Assembly (NCBI GenBank): GCA_937896115.1 | Contig: CALBLB010000101.1 | Location: forward strand, 1-6,464 | DNA from: an uncultured Succinatimonas sp. | GTDB lineage: Bacteria; Pseudomonadota; Gammaproteobacteria; Enterobacterales; Succinivibrionaceae | Length of the DNA stretch: 6,464 nt | Direction: 5' to 3' | Part shown: piece after piece, positions 1 through 6,027 of the stretch | How positions within the stretch are numbered: position 1 is the stretch's first letter | How the letters are laid out: the number at the start of each line of letters is the position of its first letter | The notes under the pieces: generated by a model | The model's database searches: none | What the model saw: the letters and a program-made list of their open reading frames with translations, nothing else | What the model was told of the DNA's origin: nothing | Made by a program: the position numbers and the translations under genes

Positions 1-537
1 AAGGCCGTGGCAAGGCAGTTTTTCTCGTATTACCTGGTGTATTTACAGGGAATGAGCAATTTTACTTTGTCAAAAAGCGATTTGACTTCAGGAGTGCTTT
101 TTTTGCAACGATGGGATGCCAAACCTTTTGTTCAGGCAGTGTCAGCAAGATTAAGCGGGATCAGCGGAAAAAATTCTTCTTTGCATTTGAGAGAAAACGG
201 GGTAGTAATAGCTTTGGGCTATGCCGGCAGCTTTTGTGATGAATATTTTGATTCGAAACTGGAGTACGAAATAAGAGGCGTTGAAAGCGGCTACGCAGAT
301 CTTGTTTTGCTGCCGAAAAGCGATCATGTCCGTTACTCTTACATATTCGAAGTTAAATATCTACCGAAAAGCAAAGGTTCTCAAAAAAATGTGGCTAAGG
401 CTTTGACTTTGGCAAAAGAGCAAGTTAAGCGCTATGCCTTAGGTGAAGAGATCAGAAATTTGCCGGGACTTCGACGTGTAGCCTGCGTGTTTGTAGGAAC
501 GGAACTGAAAGCCTTTGAAAGCAGTGAAACTGCATAA
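1..537 (+). CDS. C-terminal part of a DUF1703/PD-(D/E)XK nuclease-like protein (5' end outside window)
   Basis: The reading frame is already open at base 1, so this is probably the tail of a longer gene; the GTG at base 7 has no convincing ribosome binding site and is unlikely to be the true start. Counting from that GTG, the visible part looks like the C-terminal PD-(D/E)XK domain found after an AAA-ATPase domain in DUF1703/PDDEXK_9 proteins, which usually total about 500-600 residues. The motif is G-Y-A-D98-L-V-L-L-P, then F-E115-V-K117, with a following helix containing Q139 (AKEQVKRYA). E88 may be an additional active-site acid. A strand near residues 157-164 (RVACVFVG) is the usual last strand. 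The biological role of this family is poorly known; nuclease activity is suggested by the fold only. The ATPase half is not in the window. A gap of 296 bases and no link in function separate it from the operon downstream. Confidence 0.8.
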   Translation, partial: KAVARQFFSYYLVYLQGMSNFTLSKSDLTSGVLFLQRWDAKPFVQAVSARLSGISGKNSSLHLRENGVVIALGYAGSFCDEYFDSKLEYEIRGVESGYADLVLLPKSDHVRYSYIFEVKYLPKSKGSQKNVAKALTLAKEQVKRYALGEEIRNLPGLRRVACVFVGTELKAFESSETA

Positions 538-784
538 CATCGTCGCTATCTCTCGATTGTTGAACTTTGTTGCAGTGATCCTTTTTTGAACATTTCCCTT
601 ATTTTCTTTTAAAAAGTTGTACTTCACAGCAATAAATGTGCACTAAATCAAGGCACTGAAAGGGTAGTAAATAATATAATTACATAATCTAACATACTGA
701 AACTATTATATAAATCCTGATAAATGCACTCTTTTATAGCAAAGCTTTCTAAGTGGGCATTTTGTGGCAAAAAACAGATCTCCC

Positions 785-812
785 TTATTTGATTGTTATA
801 ACGATCACATAA
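785..812. promoter_or_regulatory. 28-bp near-perfect palindrome, candidate operator
   Basis: This is an inverted repeat with 12 of 14 base pairs matching about a central GTTATAAC (795-802). The half-sites read TTATnTGATnGTTA on both strands, and the two mismatched pairs are 789/808 and 794/803. Its size and symmetry are those of a dimeric repressor site, and it covers the candidate -10 box. It does not fit the usual spacing of Crp (TGTGA-N6-TCACA) or FNR (TTGAT-N4-ATCAA). A local GntR, TetR or LacI-type regulator is possible, but no regulator gene is in the window. Confidence 0.5.
794..802 (+). promoter_or_regulatory. Candidate extended -10 promoter for the operon
   Basis: The string TGTTATAAC contains TATAAC (797-802), five of six matches to the sigma-70 -10 consensus, preceded by TG at the extended -10 position (794-795). 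No good -35 box lies 16-18 bases upstream, which fits an extended -10 promoter or one that needs an activator. Transcription would start near base 809, giving a leader of about 25 bases before the ATG at 834. The element lies in the centre of the palindrome at 785-812, so a protein bound there would compete directly with RNA polymerase. Confidence 0.4.
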
Positions 813-833
813 ATACAACAAACGGAGATCATC

Positions 834-1934
834 ATGGGCATAGGTCAGGAATTGTCCGTCGTAAACGTTACGAAGTACTACGGAACTTTCAAGGCGCTGG
901 AGGACATAAGGCTCATTTGCAGACCCGGTGAATTTGTTTCCATTCTCGGATCATCCGGATCTGGTAAAACCACTCTTTTAAAGGTCATAGCCGGCTTTGA
1001 ACGTTGTTCGGACGGCAAGATCCTCTTAAACGGTACCGATGTCGCGGCAGTACCGTGTTTTAAACGCAACATCGGTATGCTTTTCCAAAACTATGCTTTG
1101 TTTCCGCACCTTACGGTAGCGCAGAACATCGCATACCCTCTTAAATTAAGGAAAGTTCCCAAGGCGGAGATCAGCTCGCGCGTTTCGAAAATGATCGCAA
1201 TGATCAAGCTGACCGGTCTTGAGGATCGTTTTCCGCGTCAGCTTTCAGGCGGTCAGCAACAGCGCGTAGCCTTGGCTCGCGCCATTGTTTACAATCCGCC
1301 GCTTCTGCTTTTGGATGAGCCTTTGGGGGCATTGGATAAAAACTTACGTCATGACATGCAGTTTGAAATCAAACGCATCACCCATGAGTTGGGAATGACG
1401 ACCATATCCGTGACCCATGATCAGGAAGAAGCTTTCTCCATGTCGGACAAGATCTGCATCATTTCGGCAGGCAGAGTACAGCAGTTTGACACTCCTGAGC
1501 ATATTTATGAAAAACCTGCCAACCGTTTCGTGGCCGAATTTATGGGCACGACTAACATCGTGCCTTTAAAAAATGCCGTGTATGAGAAAGACGGCGGTCA
1601 ATGCAGGATCAGCGGTGATTCCGAACTTACCGGCGGTAAATGTCAGTTGCAGGTTGCATCAGACGGGATCAGAGAGTCTGAAAAAGAACCTTTTTTTGCG
1701 TTACGTCCTGAAGCCATACATCTGCTGACTGAAGGCATGCAGAGTAAGGGAAATATTTTTGAAGCGGAAATCACGGAAAACATCTATTTAGGTCAGTACG
1801 TAAAGTGCAAGGCCAAGGCCGGAACTTTGGTTTTGAACATTACTTTGGACGTCGGTGAATTCAGGCAGTTAGAAGGCAAACGCAGGGTGCGTTTTACCTT
1901 CGATCCGACTGATACTGCGATTTTGTATGAATAA
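834..1934 (+). CDS. ABC importer ATPase, PotA-like (CUT1/spermidine-putrescine type)
   Basis: This cytoplasmic ATPase powers the importer encoded by the next three genes. At 366 residues it has the usual length of PotA-type subunits. All nucleotide-binding motifs are present in order: Walker A GSSGSGKTT (39-47), Q-loop Gln85 in QNYALFPHLTV, signature LSGGQ (137-141), Walker B LLLLDE (157-162), D-loop ALD (166-168) and switch His195 in SVTHDQEEA. A TOBE_2-like C-terminal domain follows, recognisable from ALRPE (289-293) and ENIYLGQYVKC (314-324). The start is supported by GGAG six bases before the ATG. It is first in the operon, followed after 49 bases by the binding-protein gene. Annotation pipelines would probably call it a spermidine/putrescine ATPase, but ATPases of this type serve many substrates, so the substrate must come from the neighbours. 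The complete motif set makes it very likely functional. Confidence 0.95.
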   Translation: MGIGQELSVVNVTKYYGTFKALEDIRLICRPGEFVSILGSSGSGKTTLLKVIAGFERCSDGKILLNGTDVAAVPCFKRNIGMLFQNYALFPHLTVAQNIAYPLKLRKVPKAEISSRVSKMIAMIKLTGLEDRFPRQLSGGQQQRVALARAIVYNPPLLLLDEPLGALDKNLRHDMQFEIKRITHELGMTTISVTHDQEEAFSMSDKICIISAGRVQQFDTPEHIYEKPANRFVAEFMGTTNIVPLKNAVYEKDGGQCRISGDSELTGGKCQLQVASDGIRESEKEPFFALRPEAIHLLTEGMQSKGNIFEAEITENIYLGQYVKCKAKAGTLVLNITLDVGEFRQLEGKRRVRFTFDPTDTAILYE

Positions 1935-1983
1935 CAGATTAAGAGTGTTAACAGTTTTTAGATAGGCAAAGGGAGAACAAAAT

Positions 1984-3057
1984 ATGCGTAAATCAACCTT
2001 GACCGTATTGGCATCATCTTTCGTGGCTGCTTTCATGCTTGTAGGTTGCGGAGATAAAGATGCTCCTTCTGCAGAGACGGCGTCAAGTGCTGCCAAAGAT
2101 GCCGGATCCTTGGTCTTTGTGGATTGGGGCGGAACTAATACCGATGCCCGCATTGCCAAAAATATCAAACCTTTTGAAGAGAAAACCGGGATCAAGGTCA
2201 CTGTCGTTACTCCTTCTGATTACGCCAAGCTTATTGCTATGGTGGAAAACGGAACTACAGAATGGGATGTGATGAATTGTGATGCCTACTGGGGAGTTTA
2301 TGCAGGAAAGAAAGGATATCTGGAACCCATAGACTATAAGGTTGTGACCGAAAAACTTGATAAGGACGTACAGCTTGAGCATGTGGTAGGTGCCGAGGTT
2401 TACGACTCCGTAATCGCTTATAACAGCGAAAAATATAAAGACGGTTCGGCTCCCAAGACCTGGGCGGAATTTTTTGATACCGAAAAATTCCCGGGAAAAC
2501 GAGCCATGTGGCAATATCCGGTTACCGTGTTGGAAGCTGCACTTATGGCCGACGGTGTACCTATGGACAAGCTTTATCCTCTGGATCTTGACCGTGCTTT
2601 TGCCAAACTCGATACCATCAAAGACAGCATAGTGTGGTGGACCAAGGGAGCGCAACCTTCGCAGATGTTGTCAACAGGTGAGGCCGATCTTGCTTTGGCT
2701 TGGTCAGGACGCATCCTCACGGCACAGGATGAAGGATCTCCTGTGGCTCTTGAGTACAACGAGGGTATGCGTATTGCTGCAGGTTGGGTAGTTCCAAAGA
2801 ATGCACCTAACAAAGAAAACGCGATGAAGTTCATTAACTTCATAAGCTCAGCTGAGCAACAGGCTGCTTTTTCATCGCAGATCCCTTACGGCTCTACTAA
2901 TCCTGAGGCGGTGAAACTGCTTTCACAAGAGCAAATAGAGCGTATAGGCCAGACCGATGAACAGGTTAAACACGAATTCTATATAGACAACACCTATTGG
3001 GCAGAACATCTAAACGAGGTTGTCGAAAGATTCAATGCCTGGCTTTTAAAGAAATAA
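1984..3057 (+). CDS. ABC solute-binding lipoprotein, PotD/PotF-like, probably not polyamine-specific
   Basis: This 357-residue extracytoplasmic binding protein (COG0687 family) captures the substrate and delivers it to the permeases. It begins with a lipoprotein signal: MRKS, a hydrophobic stretch, and lipobox LVGC with the modified Cys at 22, then a low-complexity linker to about residue 40. The mature domain starts at SLVFVDWGG (42-50), with family-typical segments TEWDVMNCDAYWG (92-104), AGSxI-like LALAWSGRI (236-244), and NKENAMKFINFISS (276-289). Trp240 matches a conserved ligand-contact Trp of PotD (Trp229). At the place where PotD and PotF have the polyamine-binding Asp (xDxxAxP), this protein has Ala266 in RIAAGWVVP, so a diamine or polyamine ligand is doubtful. 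A neutral or weakly basic ligand is possible; with the downstream genes, creatinine or creatine is my guess. The ribosome binding site AAAGGGAGA lies eight bases before the ATG. The alignment to PotD/PotF is from memory. Confidence 0.92.
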   Translation: MRKSTLTVLASSFVAAFMLVGCGDKDAPSAETASSAAKDAGSLVFVDWGGTNTDARIAKNIKPFEEKTGIKVTVVTPSDYAKLIAMVENGTTEWDVMNCDAYWGVYAGKKGYLEPIDYKVVTEKLDKDVQLEHVVGAEVYDSVIAYNSEKYKDGSAPKTWAEFFDTEKFPGKRAMWQYPVTVLEAALMADGVPMDKLYPLDLDRAFAKLDTIKDSIVWWTKGAQPSQMLSTGEADLALAWSGRILTAQDEGSPVALEYNEGMRIAAGWVVPKNAPNKENAMKFINFISSAEQQAAFSSQIPYGSTNPEAVKLLSQEQIERIGQTDEQVKHEFYIDNTYWAEHLNEVVERFNAWLLKK

Positions 3058-3083
3058 CTTCTTAATAATTATAAATATTTCTA

Positions 3084-3110
3084 AGAAAGGGGGCGTTCGG
3101 CCCCCGTTCT
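3084..3110 (+). promoter_or_regulatory. Stable intercistronic mRNA hairpin after the binding-protein gene
   Basis: GGGGGC (3089-3094) pairs with GCCCCC (3100-3105) around the five-base loop GTTCG. After one A-G mismatch, AGAA (3084-3087) pairs with TTCT (3107-3110). No T-run follows, so it is a poor intrinsic terminator. A 3' hairpin behind a binding-protein gene usually protects the upstream mRNA and lets the binding protein be made in excess over the permeases. The next gene's ribosome binding site (AAGGTGG, 3112-3118) starts two bases after the stem, so the hairpin could also lower its translation. Confidence 0.7.
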
Positions 3111-3122
3111 CAAGGTGGCTTC

Positions 3123-3980
3123 ATGGAACAGACAAAATCTTTTAAATTCAGCGCGTGGGACGGTGCCAAGTGGTTGCTTTTGGCCATTCCTCTGCTGTAT
3201 GTGGTACTGACGATGGGCTATCCGCTTTTAGACATCATCGTCAAAAGTTTTTCTGCAAAAGACGGTTTTACGTTTGATTTCTATATAAGAGCTTTGACTG
3301 AGCCCTTGTATCTTACGGTGTTGTTTTCCACCATCAAAATTGCATTTATCGTTACGCTGGTTTGCCTGATCCTGGCCTATCCCATGGCATATCTTTCGAT
3401 AAATGCAAAAAGCGATCGCGTACGCATGTTGATCACTGCAGGCGTATTGATCCCTTACTGGGTAAGTATGCTGGTGCGTATTTTTGCCTGGCAGATCATT
3501 TTGCAAAACAACGGTATAGTTAATCAGGCTTTGATGTTTCTCGGAATTACCAAAGAGCCGGTCAAACTTTTATATACCGATTTGGCCGTAACCATATCCT
3601 TGGTGCATATTCTCCTGCCGTTCATGTTTTTGTCTCTGCAAAATTCCATGGCTCAGATAGATAAAAATCTGCTTTTGGCTTCAAGCATCATGGGCGGGAC
3701 CAGAATGTACGGTTTTCTGCATGTGTTCTTGCCGTTGTCAAAGTCCGGCATGCTCTCAGGATCTATCATGGTGTTCGTGTTGTCTCTGGGCTTTTATATT
3801 GCTCCTGCATTGTTAGGCGGTCCTGACAATATGATGCTTTCAAATCTAATTGAGATCAGTATGAACAATTTCAATTGGGGCTTGGCTTCGGCATTGTCTG
3901 TTGAGTTGTTGCTTATCGTCTATTTGATCATAGCTGCGGCTTTCCGCTTTACCGGCAATATCTTTGTGAAGGATATGTAA
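3123..3980 (+). CDS. ABC importer permease, PotB-like
   Basis: This inner-membrane permease of 285 residues forms half of the transport channel. About six membrane segments can be seen, near residues 17-37, 68-92, 103-125, 153-173, 210-232 and 257-275. The loop that docks on the ATPase (EAA motif) is at about 184-206: LLASSIMGGTRMYGFLHVFLPL, with the conserved Gly and the terminal LP, though the usual Glu-Ala-Ala reads Leu-Ala-Ser. Variation at the Glu is common in this subfamily. The start ATG follows AAGGTGG after four bases. The stop codon TAA is part of the AAGGA ribosome binding site of the second permease, ten bases downstream, which indicates coupled translation. PotB-like by position in the operon and by its longer N-terminal cytoplasmic tail; the substrate cannot be read from it. 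Confidence 0.93.
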   Translation: MEQTKSFKFSAWDGAKWLLLAIPLLYVVLTMGYPLLDIIVKSFSAKDGFTFDFYIRALTEPLYLTVLFSTIKIAFIVTLVCLILAYPMAYLSINAKSDRVRMLITAGVLIPYWVSMLVRIFAWQIILQNNGIVNQALMFLGITKEPVKLLYTDLAVTISLVHILLPFMFLSLQNSMAQIDKNLLLASSIMGGTRMYGFLHVFLPLSKSGMLSGSIMVFVLSLGFYIAPALLGGPDNMMLSNLIEISMNNFNWGLASALSVELLLIVYLIIAAAFRFTGNIFVKDM

Positions 3981-3990
3981 GGAATAAAAC

Positions 3991-4752
3991 ATGCTGTATT
4001 TCATAGTATTTTTACTTTTGGTGATCATCATCGCCCCGGCTATGGTGATCATTCCGCAGTCGTTTACGTCGCTTAACTACTTTATCTATCCAATCAAGTC
4101 TTTTTCGCTTAAGTGGTACGACAAATTTTTTGATAATGCCGAGTGGATCACCTCGCTTGAACGCAGTTTGCTAATTGCATTGTGTGTCGCCGTCTTTGCC
4201 ACTGTCATCGGTACTTTGGCTGCATTGGCAGTGAATAAACTGAAATTTAAAGGCAAAAGTTTATTCATGAATCTCATGCTTACCCCGATGATTGTTCCGG
4301 TGGTCATCACCGGTGTGGCGTTATATGCAAGCTTTGCCAAAGTGGGACTTAACAATACCATCCCGGGGCTGATCATGGCTCACAGTCTTTTGGCCATTCC
4401 CATGGTTTTCCTTACCATGTCATCGGCCTTGGCCCGCTTTGATTCAAATTTAGAACTTGCGGCGATGTCGATGGGATCGACTCCTGTCGGGGCTTTTTTC
4501 AAAGTTACTTTACCTTCCGTAAGAAGTTCGGTAGTTACTTCGGCATTGCTTTCGTTTGTCACTTCTCTTGATGAGGTGGTGGTAACTATCTTCGTGTCAG
4601 GTGCCAACACTAAAACCCTGCCCATGGTCATGTGGGAAAACTTAAGAGCCACTATAGACCCTACCATTGCCGTTGCGGCCACATTCCTCATTATTCTGAC
4701 TCTCGGCATGTACGTTATAAAAGAAATCGTCGAATCAAAGACTAAGGATTAA
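3991..4752 (+). CDS. ABC importer permease, PotC-like
   Basis: This is the second inner-membrane permease, 253 residues, close to the usual PotC length. Membrane segments lie near residues 3-22, 58-81, 92-115, 125-146, 180-202 and 226-246. The EAA loop is at 155-175 (ELAAMSMGSTPVGAFFKVTLP) and matches the family well, with Glu155, Ala157-Ala158 and Gly162. The following SLDEVVVTIFVSG (192-204) resembles the SFDDVVV stretch of PotC. The ribosome binding site AAGGA (3979-3983) is seven bases before the ATG and overlaps the stop of the previous gene. Its own TAA is only three bases from the start of the deaminase gene, so transporter and enzyme are probably translated together, which ties the imported substrate to that enzyme. 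Confidence 0.93.
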   Translation: MLYFIVFLLLVIIIAPAMVIIPQSFTSLNYFIYPIKSFSLKWYDKFFDNAEWITSLERSLLIALCVAVFATVIGTLAALAVNKLKFKGKSLFMNLMLTPMIVPVVITGVALYASFAKVGLNNTIPGLIMAHSLLAIPMVFLTMSSALARFDSNLELAAMSMGSTPVGAFFKVTLPSVRSSVVTSALLSFVTSLDEVVVTIFVSGANTKTLPMVMWENLRATIDPTIAVAATFLIILTLGMYVIKEIVESKTKD

Positions 4753-4755
4753 GCC

Positions 4756-6012
4756 ATGACAGTCATGATTTATAAAAATGCCAATCTAAACGGCAAGGAA
4801 ATGAAGTCTTTTGCCGTGGAAAACGGTCGTTTTGCCGCATTCGGTGAATTTTCCGCCCTTGAAAAACAATATCCGCAGGCAAAAATCGAGGATTTGAAAG
4901 GAAGGATCACCGCATGCCCTTTTGCAGATGCCCATATTCATCTTGATTATGTATATACAGCGTCGCTTCCTGCTAAAGCTACTGCATCAGGAACGCTTTT
5001 TGAAGCAATAGACAACTGGTCAGAAGCCAAAGACAGACTGACTACGGAAGAAATTAAAAAGCGTGCTTATATAGCGGTAAAACAGCAGATAGCCTGCGGC
5101 GTGCAGTATGTGCGTACCCATGTTGACGTAACCGATCCTAAACTTACGGCGTTAAAAGCCATGCTCGAGTTAAAAGAAGAAGTGCGCGATTACATGACTT
5201 TGCAGATTGTGGCTTTTCCTCAGGAAGGTTTCTTTGCTTACAAAGGCGGAGCAGAGCTGGTTGAAGAGGCTTTGAAAATGGGCGCTGATGTGGTGGGAGG
5301 CATCCCTCATTTTGAGTTTACCCGTGAAGACGGGGTTGCGTCGGTGAAAAAAGGTTTTGAACTTGCCATGAAATACGACAAGCTTCTTGATTTTCATTGC
5401 GATGAAACCGATGACGATCAGTCGCGTTTTGTCGAGTCCATAGCCGCATTGACTTATTTTAACGGTATGCAGGGCAGAAGCGCCGCTTCGCATACCTGCG
5501 CCATGGGATCGTATAACAATGCCTATGCTTTCAAAATGATGAGCAAGTTTAAAAAAGCTGGACTTAATTTTATTGTTTGTCCTACCGAAAACTGCTACTT
5601 GCAAGGGCGCTATGACAGTTATCCCAAACGTCGCGGCATTTCAAGAGTGGATGAATTGACCAAGAACGGTCTTAACGTATCTTTTGCTCAGGATTCCATT
5701 TCCGATCCCTGGTATCCGCTTGGAAACGGCAATCTTATGCATCAACTTGATTTCGGCTTGCATCTGTCGCATATGATGAGCATTCCCGAGATAGAGGACT
5801 CCTTAAAATTCGTCACTGACAACGGAGCCCGAACCATGTGTATAAAAGATTACGGATTTAAATGCGGAAACAGTGCCAATTTCGTCGTACTTGATGCCGA
5901 TAATACCGTGGATGCGGTACGTAATACTTCAGAAACGGTGCTGAGCGTGCGCGAGGGCAGGGAGATCATGAGAAAAGAACCTGCAAAAGTGCTTACTTCG
6001 TATTCTTTTTAA
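4756..6012 (+). CDS. codA: CodA-like amidohydrolase: cytosine deaminase family, possibly creatinine deaminase
   Basis: This cytoplasmic metal-dependent deaminase (418 residues) belongs to the amidohydrolase superfamily and is clearly homologous to E. coli cytosine deaminase along its whole length. CodA-type catalytic residues are all present: metal ligands His60 and His62 (FADAHIHLD), Gln156 (FPQEG), His214 and Glu217 (HCDE), His246 (SHTCAM), Asp313 (AQDSISDPW) and Trp319. From about Gln156 onward the numbering matches that of E. coli CodA. Two residues of the substrate loop differ: Ser314 for Asp and Ser316 for Phe, with Gln312 for His. Some CodA-family enzymes deaminate creatinine to N-methylhydantoin, and the following creatininase gene makes that an attractive assignment; cytosine, isocytosine or another aminopyrimidine remain possible. 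AAGGA lies seven bases before the chosen ATG; another ATG nine bases on would lose only three residues. The family is certain, the substrate is not. Confidence 0.93.
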   Translation: MTVMIYKNANLNGKEMKSFAVENGRFAAFGEFSALEKQYPQAKIEDLKGRITACPFADAHIHLDYVYTASLPAKATASGTLFEAIDNWSEAKDRLTTEEIKKRAYIAVKQQIACGVQYVRTHVDVTDPKLTALKAMLELKEEVRDYMTLQIVAFPQEGFFAYKGGAELVEEALKMGADVVGGIPHFEFTREDGVASVKKGFELAMKYDKLLDFHCDETDDDQSRFVESIAALTYFNGMQGRSAASHTCAMGSYNNAYAFKMMSKFKKAGLNFIVCPTENCYLQGRYDSYPKRRGISRVDELTKNGLNVSFAQDSISDPWYPLGNGNLMHQLDFGLHLSHMMSIPEIEDSLKFVTDNGARTMCIKDYGFKCGNSANFVVLDADNTVDAVRNTSETVLSVREGREIMRKEPAKVLTSYSF

Positions 6013-6027
6013 ATGGGGAAAACAATT

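Larger units (their letters stand above)
777..830 (+). promoter_or_regulatory. Inverted repeat that could mask the first Shine-Dalgarno sequence
   Basis: GATCTCC (777-783) is an exact 7-base complement of GGAGATC (824-830), which includes the GGAG ribosome binding site of the first operon gene. The palindrome at 785-812 lies between the arms and could form an inner stem. If transcription starts upstream of 777, the leader could hide the ribosome binding site. If it starts near 809, the left arm is not transcribed and this feature has no RNA role. Confidence 0.3.
538..833. other. AT-rich intergenic region upstream of the operon
   Basis: No gene is supported here. The first 230 bases are AT-rich, with several TATAAT-like strings (a perfect one at 675-680) but none with a reasonable -35 box at the right distance. 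I see no strong GC-rich hairpin plus T-run that would terminate the upstream gene. The last 60 bases carry the promoter, palindrome and leader signals listed separately. Confidence 0.6.

Noticed and set aside
439..627. 62-codon minus-strand frame at the end of the first gene
   Set aside because: Overlaps the real coding end on the plus strand, has no recognisable domain and has a composition expected of AT-rich non-coding DNA.
538..660. Terminator for the upstream gene
   Set aside because: There are T-runs (for example near 581-586 and 600-610) but no stable stem directly before them.
675..680. Perfect TATAAT hexamer
   Set aside because: No -35-like hexamer at 16-18 bases and no TG extension; such strings are expected in this AT-rich stretch.
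724..792. 22-codon plus-strand frame (MHSFIAKLSK...) upstream of the operon, a possible leader peptide
   Set aside because: There is no ribosome binding site before the ATG, and its end runs into the palindrome and promoter region. Length and composition are what chance gives in AT-rich DNA.
2083..2655. 190-codon minus-strand frame opposite the binding-protein gene
   Set aside because: It lies wholly inside a well-supported gene, has no recognisable domain, and no ribosome binding site that stands out. It is a shadow of the codon pattern on the other strand.
834..4752. Straight assignment as the spermidine/putrescine importer PotABCD
   Set aside because: The family match is sound, but the ligand-holding Asp of PotD/PotF is missing in the binding protein, and the operon continues into a deaminase and a creatininase rather than polyamine genes. 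I therefore left the pot symbols out.
5170..5604. 144-codon minus-strand frame opposite the deaminase gene
   Set aside because: It covers the catalytic core of a clear CodA homologue on the other strand and resembles no protein I know.
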